NCBI GenBank assembly: GCA_937897535.1
Contig: CALCQB010000286.1
Coordinates: 1-9,288, forward strand
Direction: 5' to 3'
Origin: an uncultured Novosphingobium sp.
GTDB taxonomy: Bacteria; Pseudomonadota; Alphaproteobacteria; Sphingomonadales; Sphingomonadaceae
DNA length: 9,288 nucleotides
In this document: positions 1-5,199 of the stretch, one piece after another
How the letters are laid out: every line of letters begins with the position of its first letter
Position numbering within the stretch: position 1 is the stretch's first letter
Program-made: the position numbers and the translations under genes
Notes under the pieces: model-generated
Told to the model about the DNA's origin: nothing
The model's database searches: none
Seen by the model: only the letters and a program-made list of their open reading frames with translations

Positions 1-308
1 AGCTGTTCCCCGGCCGCTATCATGTGCTGGGCGGCAAGCTGTCGGCACTGGACGGCGTGCGCCCGGAAGACCTGACGATCGACAAGCTGATCGACCGGGT
101 GGCGGCGGGCGGCATCGACGAAGTGGTGCTGGCGATGAACGCCACGCTCGAAGGCCAGACCACCGCGCATTACATCGCCGAACGGCTCGAAGGCTATCCG
201 ATCCGGATCACCCAGCTGGCCCACGGCCTGCCGGTTGGCGGCGAACTTGATTACCTTGATGAGGGCACTCTGGCCCAGGCGTTGCGGGCGCGGCGACCGG
301 TGGGTTGA
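1..308 (+). CDS. recR: Recombination mediator protein RecR, 3' part
   Basis: RecR works with RecO and RecF to load RecA on single-stranded gaps and binds DNA as a ring-shaped oligomer. Only the C-terminal ~101 residues are in the window; the in-frame reading begins at base 3 and the 5' part lies outside. What is visible is the Toprim domain: RYHVLGGKLSALDG, then the acidic-patch region VVLAMNATLEGQTTAHYI, and the family's near-terminal signature RITQLAHGLPVGGEL. The order and wording match RecR closely up to the usual end of the family (E. coli RecR has IAHGVPVGGELE at the same place). The stop is TGA at 306-308. def begins 32 bases later on the same strand, so the two may be co-transcribed. 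The zinc finger and helix-hairpin-helix expected at the N-terminus cannot be checked here. Confidence 0.95.
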   Translation, partial: LFPGRYHVLGGKLSALDGVRPEDLTIDKLIDRVAAGGIDEVVLAMNATLEGQTTAHYIAERLEGYPIRITQLAHGLPVGGELDYLDEGTLAQALRARRPVG

Positions 309-340
309 GAATCGCGCGCAAGCACACTATCTGACCCCGC

Positions 341-907
341 ATGGCTATCCGCGAAATCCTCGAAGTCCCCGATCCGCGTCTCAAGCAGATCTCCGCCCCC
401 GTCACCAAGTTCGATGACGAACTGCGCACGCTTGTCGCCGACATGTTCGAGACGATGTACGACGCCCCCGGGATCGGCCTTGCCGCGGTTCAGGTCGGGG
501 TGCCGCTCAGGGTGCTGGTGATCGATCTCCAGCCCGACGATCCCGATGCCGAGCCGGTCGCGTGCAACCACGACGGCCACCACCACCATCACCAGCCGAC
601 GCTGAAGCAGCCGCAGGTGTTCATCAATCCGGAAATCCTCGATCCCTCGGACGACCACGCGGTCTATTCCGAAGGCTGCCTGTCGGTCCCGGAGATCTAT
701 GCCGAAGTCGAACGCCCAGCCCGGATCCGGGCCCGCTGGCAGGACCTCGACGGCAATGTTCACGAGGAAGAGCTGGACGGGCTGATGGCGACCTGCCTGC
801 AGCACGAGATGGATCACCTCGAAGGGATCCTGTTCATCGACCACCTCAGCCGCCTCAAGCGGCAGATGGTGCTGAAGAAGCTGGAAAAGCTGCGTAAGGC
901 GGCTTGA
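341..907 (+). CDS. def: Peptide deformylase with a histidine-rich insertion
   Basis: Peptide deformylase removes the formyl group from the N-terminal methionine of new proteins in the cytoplasm, using a metal (Fe2+ in vivo). The 188-aa protein has all three catalytic motifs: GIGLAAVQ (residues 44-51), EGCLS (111-115, metal-binding Cys113) and QHEMDHLEG (154-162, with His155 and His159 as metal ligands and Glu156 as the general base). The N-terminus (MAIREILEVPDPRLK) and the basic C-terminal helix are normal for type 1 enzymes, and the ATG at 341 gives the standard start; no strong Shine-Dalgarno is visible. The odd part is an insertion at about residues 66-90, acidic and then histidine-rich (NHDGHHHHHQPT, 76-87), lying between the strand LVIDLQ and FINPEI. 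The insertion makes the protein longer than the ~168 aa of E. coli Def. Function is certain from the motifs; a role for the His stretch is unknown. Confidence 0.97.
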   Translation: MAIREILEVPDPRLKQISAPVTKFDDELRTLVADMFETMYDAPGIGLAAVQVGVPLRVLVIDLQPDDPDAEPVACNHDGHHHHHQPTLKQPQVFINPEILDPSDDHAVYSEGCLSVPEIYAEVERPARIRARWQDLDGNVHEEELDGLMATCLQHEMDHLEGILFIDHLSRLKRQMVLKKLEKLRKAA

Positions 908-933
908 ACTGCACGTCCCCAAATTCTCGTAGC

Positions 934-964
934 CCGTCACCCTGAACTCGTTTCAGGGTGACGG
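934..964. repeat. 13-bp perfect inverted repeat between def and rmuC
   Basis: The arms 934-946 (CCGTCACCCTGAA) and 952-964 are perfect reverse complements around a 5-base loop (CTCGT). The hairpin lies 26 bases after the def stop and 60 bases before rmuC. There is no run of T after it on the + strand, so intrinsic termination is possible but not clear. Its core CCTGAACTCGTTTCAGG (941-957) resembles the core of the repeats after rmuC (12 of 17 positions identical), which suggests a dispersed intergenic repeat family rather than a gene-specific terminator. Confidence 0.8.
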
Positions 965-1024
965 AGTGTGGATTGTGCCATGGGGGGACTGGCGTTCTTG
1001 CTCCGTTCCGGCTAGCGTGGCCGG

Positions 1025-2389
1025 ATGGACTCAACCGTAACCGTGATCGTCATTCTGTTGCTCGGCCTTGCCTTTGGCGGGGCGGTGGGCTGGGTGCTGG
1101 CTTCGCGCCCGCTCGCGGACCTGCGCAGCCGCCTGGCGGAGAGCGAAAGCGCCGCCAAGGAACTCGACACCCGCTTCAAGCAGGCCATCACCGAACTGGG
1201 CGAGGCGCGGATCGAGGTTGCGACCTTGCGCGCCAACGCCGCCAATTTCGATGAGCAGAAGGCCGGGCTGATGCAGGCCCAGGCCAGCCTCAAGGCCGAA
1301 TTCGAAGCGGCCGGGGCGAAGATTCTGGGGCAGGCGCAGGAAGTGCTGCTCGAACGCGCCCAGCAGCGGTTTACCCAGTCCGAAGAAAAGAACGAAGCGC
1401 GGATCAAGGCGCTGCTCGAGCCGGTCGGGCAACGACTGGCGAGTTACGAGGCGCAGGTCGGCAAATTGGAGAAAGAGCGGGTCGACGCCTTCGGCCAGCT
1501 TGGCGGGCTGATCCAGTCGCTGCGAGAGGGGCAGGAGCAGGTCCGGGCCGAAGCCGCGCGGCTCGGCAATTCGCTGACCAACGCCCCCAAGGCGCGCGGC
1601 CGCTGGGGCGAGCGCGCGCTGCAGAACGTGCTGGAGCAGTGCGGGCTGTCCGAACACACCGATTTCAGCCTCGAACATTCTCTGGATACCGATGAGGGCC
1701 GGCTGCGGCCCGATGCGATCGTCCACGTGCCGGGCCAGAAGAAGCTGGTGATCGACGCCAAGGTTTCGCTCAACGCCTATCAGGCGGCGTTCGAGTCGAG
1801 CGACGATGCCGAACGCAAACGCCACCTCGATCTCCACGCCAAATCGATGCGCGGGCACATCCAGACACTCAGCGCGAAGAGCTACCAAAGCCAGTTTGAG
1901 GAAGCTCCTGACTATGTGGTGATGTTCGTGCCGGGCGAGCATTTCGTCGCCGCCGCGCTTGAGCACGATCCGGAACTGTGGGATTTCGCGTTTCACAACA
2001 AGGTATTGCTGGCTACACCAACCAATCTGGTGGCGATTGCCCGGACTGTGGCGATGGTCTGGAAGCAGGATCAGCTGGCGCGCGAAGCGGTCGAGATCGG
2101 GCGGGCCGGGGCCGAGCTTTACGACCGGCTGGCAGTCGCCGCCGATCACCTCAAGGGGATGGGCGCCGGGCTCGATCGGGCGGTCCGCAAATACAACGAT
2201 TTCGTCGGCAGCTTTGAGCGCAATGTACTCAGTTCAGGGAAGCGCCTGCGCGACAAAGGCATCGAGATTGGCAAGCGCGAGATCGAGGATGTCCCGCTGG
2301 TCGAAGCGCTGCCGCGCCATGCTTTGGACGAAGGCGGCCCGGCGCAGCTGGCGCACGAGGGCGGGTCGCTGGAGCAAGCGGCCGAGTAG
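1025..2389 (+). CDS. rmuC: DNA recombination protein RmuC
   Basis: RmuC is linked by E. coli genetics to limiting inversions between short inverted repeats; its biochemical action is not settled, but the family is predicted to have a PD-(D/E)xK-like nuclease fold. The 454-aa protein starts with a membrane segment (about residues 5-26, VTVIVILLLGLAFGGAVGWV), which fits a membrane-anchored protein. A long charged helical stretch, likely coiled coil, covers about 30-180. The conserved RmuC domain follows: GRWGE (192-196), RPDAIVHVP (228-236), the nuclease-like core LVIDAKVSLNAY (241-252, Asp244 and Lys246), FVPGEHF (301-307) and TPTNLVAIARTVA (331-343). The C-terminal ~30 residues are low-complexity and probably disordered. 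The ATG at 1025 places the membrane helix right at the N-terminus and is preferred, although no good ribosome binding site precedes it. It is separated from def by a hairpin and is probably its own unit. Confidence 0.95.
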   Translation: MDSTVTVIVILLLGLAFGGAVGWVLASRPLADLRSRLAESESAAKELDTRFKQAITELGEARIEVATLRANAANFDEQKAGLMQAQASLKAEFEAAGAKILGQAQEVLLERAQQRFTQSEEKNEARIKALLEPVGQRLASYEAQVGKLEKERVDAFGQLGGLIQSLREGQEQVRAEAARLGNSLTNAPKARGRWGERALQNVLEQCGLSEHTDFSLEHSLDTDEGRLRPDAIVHVPGQKKLVIDAKVSLNAYQAAFESSDDAERKRHLDLHAKSMRGHIQTLSAKSYQSQFEEAPDYVVMFVPGEHFVAAALEHDPELWDFAFHNKVLLATPTNLVAIARTVAMVWKQDQLAREAVEIGRAGAELYDRLAVAADHLKGMGAGLDRAVRKYNDFVGSFERNVLSSGKRLRDKGIEIGKREIEDVPLVEALPRHALDEGGPAQLAHEGGSLEQAAE

Positions 2390-2415
2390 GGCGAGCTAGT
2401 CCGCTAGACGCCCGC

Positions 2416-2535
2416 CTACTCCAATCCCGACTGTCCTGAGCTTGTCGAAGGGCCGTTCTTCGCTTCGGGCCACGGCGCGCTGGCGCACGAAGGACAGTCC
2501 TTCGACAAGCTCAGGATAGACGGATCTGGGAGTAG
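2416..2535. repeat. Long imperfect inverted repeat between convergent rmuC and trmH-like gene
   Basis: The core arms are 18-bp perfect reverse complements: 2434-2451 (TCCTGAGCTTGTCGAAGG) and 2499-2516. Pairing continues imperfectly outward to 2416-2422 (CTACTCC) against 2529-2535, with mismatches and one offset. The inner 47 bases can fold further (GTTCTTCG near 2455 against CGAAGGAC near 2488). It fills the 162-base gap between two genes whose 3' ends face each other, so it could serve as a two-way terminator. There is no strong T tail on either side. The arm sequence is one I recall as a very common intergenic repeat in sphingomonads. Confidence 0.85.
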
Positions 2536-2551
2536 TTTAGATATTTCGGCG

Positions 2552-3355
2552 CTAGCCCAGCGCGGCCAGCGCCTCGTAGGCCAGAACGGCCCCGGCCACC
2601 GCCGCGTTGAGGCTGTCGGCGCGGCCCTTCATCGGCATGGTGACGCGCAGATCGCAGGCCAGTTCATAGTCTTCGGGCAGACCGCGGCTTTCATTGCCGA
2701 CCAGCAGGAAGCACGGGGCCGCATAGGGCGCGGTCCGGTAATCGACCGCGTCGCGCAGGCTCGCCGCTACCAGCTGGCCGGGGCCGGAACGCAGCCATGG
2801 CAGGAATTCATCCCACCGCGCCTGGGCAATCCTTTGGGTGAACACCGCGCCCATGCTCGCGCGAACCGCTTCGACGCTGAACGGATCGGCGCAGTCGTCG
2901 AGCAGGATCAGCCCGCCAGCGCCGACCGCATCGCCGGTCCGCAGCATCGTGCCAAGATTGCCCGGATCGCGCAGCGCCTGCGCGACCAGCCAGATCTTCG
3001 CCGCCGAACGTTCGATCGCGGCAAGGCTGGTGTCGAACTCGGCGAAAACCCCGGCCACGGCCTGGGGATTGTCCTTGCCGGTGATCTTGCTGAGGATATC
3101 GGCGCTGGTTTCGATCACCTCGCCCCCGGCGCGCAGCACATCGGCTTCGAGCGCGTTCAGCAACGGATGGGCGTCGCGGCCTTCGGCCATCACCAGCACT
3201 TCGGGCAGATGTCCGGATTCGCGCGCATCGGTCAGCAGCCGCAAACCTTCGGCGAGAAATTTGCCCGCAGCCTTGCGGTGCTTTTTCTCGCGCAGGCTGC
3301 GCAGGAACTTGACCGTAGGGTTGGAAAATCCGGTTATCTGGCGGCGTTCAGCCAC
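2552..3355 (-). CDS. SpoU/TrmH-family RNA 2'-O-methyltransferase
   Basis: This 267-aa protein is a SPOUT-fold enzyme that uses S-adenosylmethionine to methylate a ribose 2'-OH in rRNA or tRNA; the exact target cannot be told from sequence. The N-terminal ~105 residues form the substrate-binding domain (NPTVKFLRSLREKKHRKAAGKF, then the family's FLAEGLRLL). The catalytic SpoU domain follows with motif 1 RDPGNLGTMLRT (129-140, conserved Asn133 and Arg139), motif 2 LLVGNESRGL (217-226) and motif 3 MPMKGRADSLNAAVAGAVLAYE (239-260 region; Ser248, Leu249 and Asn250 in the knot). The start must be GTG at 3355, because the upstream in-frame codons are TGC and then the TGA stop of the HPr gene. That leaves a 3-base gap to HPr, so translational coupling is likely. 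Closest named relatives would be RlmB/TsnR-like proteins, but no symbol is assigned. Confidence 0.93.
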   Translation of the reverse strand: MAERRQITGFSNPTVKFLRSLREKKHRKAAGKFLAEGLRLLTDARESGHLPEVLVMAEGRDAHPLLNALEADVLRAGGEVIETSADILSKITGKDNPQAVAGVFAEFDTSLAAIERSAAKIWLVAQALRDPGNLGTMLRTGDAVGAGGLILLDDCADPFSVEAVRASMGAVFTQRIAQARWDEFLPWLRSGPGQLVAASLRDAVDYRTAPYAAPCFLLVGNESRGLPEDYELACDLRVTMPMKGRADSLNAAVAGAVLAYEALAALG

Positions 3356-3358
3356 GCA

Positions 3359-3637
3359 TCAATCCTCGCCGAACCCGTCCTTGACCAGGCCGACCAGCTT
3401 GAGCAGCGCGGCATCGGCGCCGTCGCCCGAGCAGATGATATCGACCGAATCGCCCTTGGCGGCGCCCAGCATCATCAGCCCCAGGATCGAACCGCCGGCG
3501 GCTTCGTTGCCGTCCTTTTCGACCCGGACCTGGACCACCTCGCCCAGCTTGGTCACGGCGTTGACGAACTTGGCGCTGGCGCGGGCGTGCAGGCCCCGGT
3601 TGTTGACGATCTCGACGCTTTCGCGAACCTCGCTCAT
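3359..3637 (-). CDS. ptsH: HPr-family phosphocarrier protein
   Basis: HPr carries phosphate from enzyme I to EIIA proteins. In alphaproteobacteria this branch is regulatory rather than a sugar importer. The 92-aa protein is of normal length. It has the catalytic loop NNRGLHARAS with the phospho-accepting His17 followed by Arg19, and the regulatory helix GGSILGLMMLGAAKGDSV with Ser50, equivalent to Ser46 of Bacillus HPr, the target of HPr kinase. The presence of hprK at the right end of the window fits that residue being used. A G-rich ribosome binding site (AGGGGTGGGG) sits just ahead of the ATG at 3637. It follows the EIIA gene by 20 bases and precedes the methyltransferase by 3 bases, so these genes form one leftward operon. 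It could equally be named NPr (ptsO). Confidence 0.95.
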   Translation of the reverse strand: MSEVRESVEIVNNRGLHARASAKFVNAVTKLGEVVQVRVEKDGNEAAGGSILGLMMLGAAKGDSVDIICSGDGADAALLKLVGLVKDGFGED

Positions 3638-3657
3638 GCTTCCCCACCCCTGAAAGT

Positions 3658-4062
3658 TTATGCGTCCTGGCCGAGGAACTCCGACGCGATCGTGATGTAA
3701 TTGCGCCCGGCATCGCGCGCGGCGACCACCGCCTTGTCGAGGCTCATGCAGCCGCGCGCCTTGGCCAGGCGGATCAGCATCGGCAGATTGATGCCGGCGA
3801 TCACCTCGACCTTGCCCTTCTGCATCAGCGAGATCGCGAGGTTCGACGGGGTTCCGCCGAACAGGTCGGTCAGGATGATCACGCCGGCCCCGGCGTCGAC
3901 CTGCCTGACTGCGGCAGAAATCTCGGCGCGGCGCGCCTCCATGTCGTCATTGGGGCCGATGCAGACCGTGCGGACCGCTTCCTGACGGCCGACGACGTGC
4001 TGCATCGCCGCGACGAATTCCTCCGCGAGCTTGCCGTGTGTGACCAGGATCAGGCCGATCAT
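3658..4062 (-). CDS. PTS EIIA component, mannose (ManX) family
   Basis: A single-domain, 134-aa cytoplasmic EIIA of the mannose/fructose family. It receives phosphate from HPr on His9 in the strand MIGLILVTHGKLAEEF, and the conserved TDLFGGTPSN (65-74, with Asp66 next to the active-site His) completes the active site. The usual EIIB, EIIC and EIID partners are absent here, and alphaproteobacteria of this type normally lack them, so the protein is best seen as a phosphorylation sensor rather than part of a transporter. It lies between rapZ (94 bases upstream) and ptsH (20 bases downstream) in the same direction, the order known from other alphaproteobacteria. The ATG at 4062 is fixed by the conserved N-terminal strand. 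The nearest Shine-Dalgarno-like sequence (GAGGAG) is about 12 bases away, longer than usual. Confidence 0.94.
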   Translation of the reverse strand: MIGLILVTHGKLAEEFVAAMQHVVGRQEAVRTVCIGPNDDMEARRAEISAAVRQVDAGAGVIILTDLFGGTPSNLAISLMQKGKVEVIAGINLPMLIRLAKARGCMSLDKAVVAARDAGRNYITIASEFLGQDA

Positions 4063-4100
4063 GCTGGGACTCTACTCCTCACTGGGCACCGGATCGGGGC

Positions 4101-4132
4101 CCCGGCGATTCTCACCGCAAAGTGGCGCCGGG
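4101..4132 (-). other. Possible RNA hairpin in the rapZ-EIIA gap
   Basis: Arms 4101-4107 (CCCGGCG) and 4126-4132 are perfect complements, with a second short helix inside (around 4112-4115 against 4122-4125). The gap of 94 bases between rapZ and the EIIA gene is the longest in this operon. The hairpin has no T tail, so it may protect or separate message segments rather than terminate. Short GC-rich hairpins arise easily by chance at this base composition. Confidence 0.35.
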
Positions 4133-4156
4133 CCATGGCGTGGTAAGCGCGCATGG

Positions 4157-5086
4157 TCAATGCTTTCCTTCGACCCCGTCGGCAGCGCGCGCGGTCAGGT
4201 TGCGGTGGACCAGGCCGGGGGCATAGCCCGCCGCAGCCAGCGCCCGGGCCATTTCTTCAGCGGTAAAGACCGAGCGGTGCCGCCCGCCGGTGCAGCCGAA
4301 GGCAATGTTGACGTAGGGTTTGCCCTGGGCCTGATAGCGCGGCAGCAATAACAGGATCAGGTCGCGGATCCGGTCGAATGCCTCGGCAAAGGCCGGGTCC
4401 TTGCGGATGTGCGCGGCGACCGCCGCGTCCTGCCCGGTCTGCGGGCGCAGCACCTCGTCCCAATGCGGATTGTCAAGAAACCGCATGTCGAACACCAGAT
4501 CGGCCAGTGGCGGGGTGCCGCGCGAAAAGCCGAAGCTGGTCAGGCTGACGGTCAGCCCGCTCGAATGCTCGCCAGCAAAGCGTTCGCGCACCGCCTGCTG
4601 CAGATCGTTGCTGGTATAGCCCGAAGTCGAGATCACCATATCGGCCCAGCGCCGCAGCGGCTCCATCAGCTCGCGCTCGGCCGCGATCCCGCTGGCGGCC
4701 GGCAGATCCTGCGCCAGCGGATGCCGCCGCCGGGTCTCGTTGTAGCGCCGCTCCAGTTCCTGCCCGGCGCAATCGAGGAAAAGCGTGGTCAATTCCAGAT
4801 CGGGGCGTTCGGCCAGTTTCTTGACCCGGTCGATCACCTTGCCCGGATCGAAGCCGCGGGTGCGCGAATCGAACCCGATCGCCAGCGGCGCGCGCAAGTC
4901 TCCGGCCGCGCCATCGGGACTGTCGATCAGCCGCCCGAGCAGCCGGATCGGGAAATTGTCGATCGTTTCCCAGCCGAGATCCTCAAGCACCCGCAGCACC
5001 GTGGTCTTGCCCGCACCGAGCAGCCCGGTGACCAGCAGCACGCGGTGCCGCGAAGGGGTTGGGATAAGAGGAGCGGACTCGGCCAT
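4157..5086 (-). CDS. rapZ: RapZ-family nucleotide-binding protein (YvcJ/RapZ)
   Basis: RapZ is a P-loop NTP-binding protein; in enteric bacteria it is an adaptor that directs RNase E to the small RNA GlmZ and so controls amino-sugar synthesis, while its target in alphaproteobacteria is not established. From the ATG at 5086 the protein is 309 aa. Visible motifs are the Walker A GLLGAGKTT (21-29; the family usually has GLSGAGKS), DNFP (43-46), DCAGQELERRYNETRRRHPL (105-124), SLTSFGFSRG (181-190), DMRFLDNPHW (200-209) and GCTGGRHRSV (264-273). The last has Arg269 where E. coli has Lys, and the protein ends without the Lys/Arg-rich tail that E. coli uses to bind RNA. A longer reading to 5158 is open, but it would start inside the receptor's terminator hairpin and add unconserved residues, so 5086 is preferred. 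It heads the EIIA-HPr-methyltransferase operon. Confidence 0.95.
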   Translation of the reverse strand: MAESAPLIPTPSRHRVLLVTGLLGAGKTTVLRVLEDLGWETIDNFPIRLLGRLIDSPDGAAGDLRAPLAIGFDSRTRGFDPGKVIDRVKKLAERPDLELTTLFLDCAGQELERRYNETRRRHPLAQDLPAASGIAAERELMEPLRRWADMVISTSGYTSNDLQQAVRERFAGEHSSGLTVSLTSFGFSRGTPPLADLVFDMRFLDNPHWDEVLRPQTGQDAAVAAHIRKDPAFAEAFDRIRDLILLLLPRYQAQGKPYVNIAFGCTGGRHRSVFTAEEMARALAAAGYAPGLVHRNLTARAADGVEGKH

Positions 5087-5127
5087 TGGTGCCCGCTCTA
5101 GATGGTCCTTGCTGCACCGAATGTGAA

Positions 5128-5171
5128 GGCCGCCGCAGGCGCTGTCCCCAAGGGGCACACCTGCGGCGGCC
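5128..5171 (-). terminator. Terminator-like hairpin after the TonB receptor gene
   Basis: Arms 5128-5138 (GGCCGCCGCAG) and 5161-5171 are 11-bp perfect complements, and a smaller CCCC/GGGG helix sits in the loop (5146-5149 against 5152-5155). It starts 28 bases after the receptor stop codon and ends 41 bases before the rapZ start. On the - strand it is followed by TTCACATT, a weak T tract; on the + strand by TTTT. It probably isolates the highly regulated receptor gene from rapZ, which then needs its own promoter in or near this gap. Confidence 0.75.
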
Positions 5172-5199
5172 GGTTTTGGCTGGAAAGGTGGAACCAGAC

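Noticed and set aside
251..940. Open frame on the - strand opposite def (229 codons)
   Set aside because: Shadow of def and the recR end; no domain signature and no ribosome binding site of note.
1031..2149. Long open frame on the - strand opposite rmuC (372 codons)
   Set aside because: It is antisense to a gene with clear domain motifs, has Arg/Leu/Gln-rich composition without recognisable motifs, and reflects the low stop frequency of GC-rich DNA.
2834..3700. Two long overlapping open frames on the + strand opposite the methyltransferase and HPr genes
   Set aside because: The - strand genes carry complete family motifs; the + frames are biased in composition and run across several - strand gene boundaries.
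4409..5101. Open frame on the + strand opposite rapZ
   Set aside because: Antisense shadow of rapZ; no recognisable protein features.
5087..5158. Upstream extension of rapZ by 24 codons
   Set aside because: It would start within the terminator hairpin and adds residues not like other RapZ N-termini.
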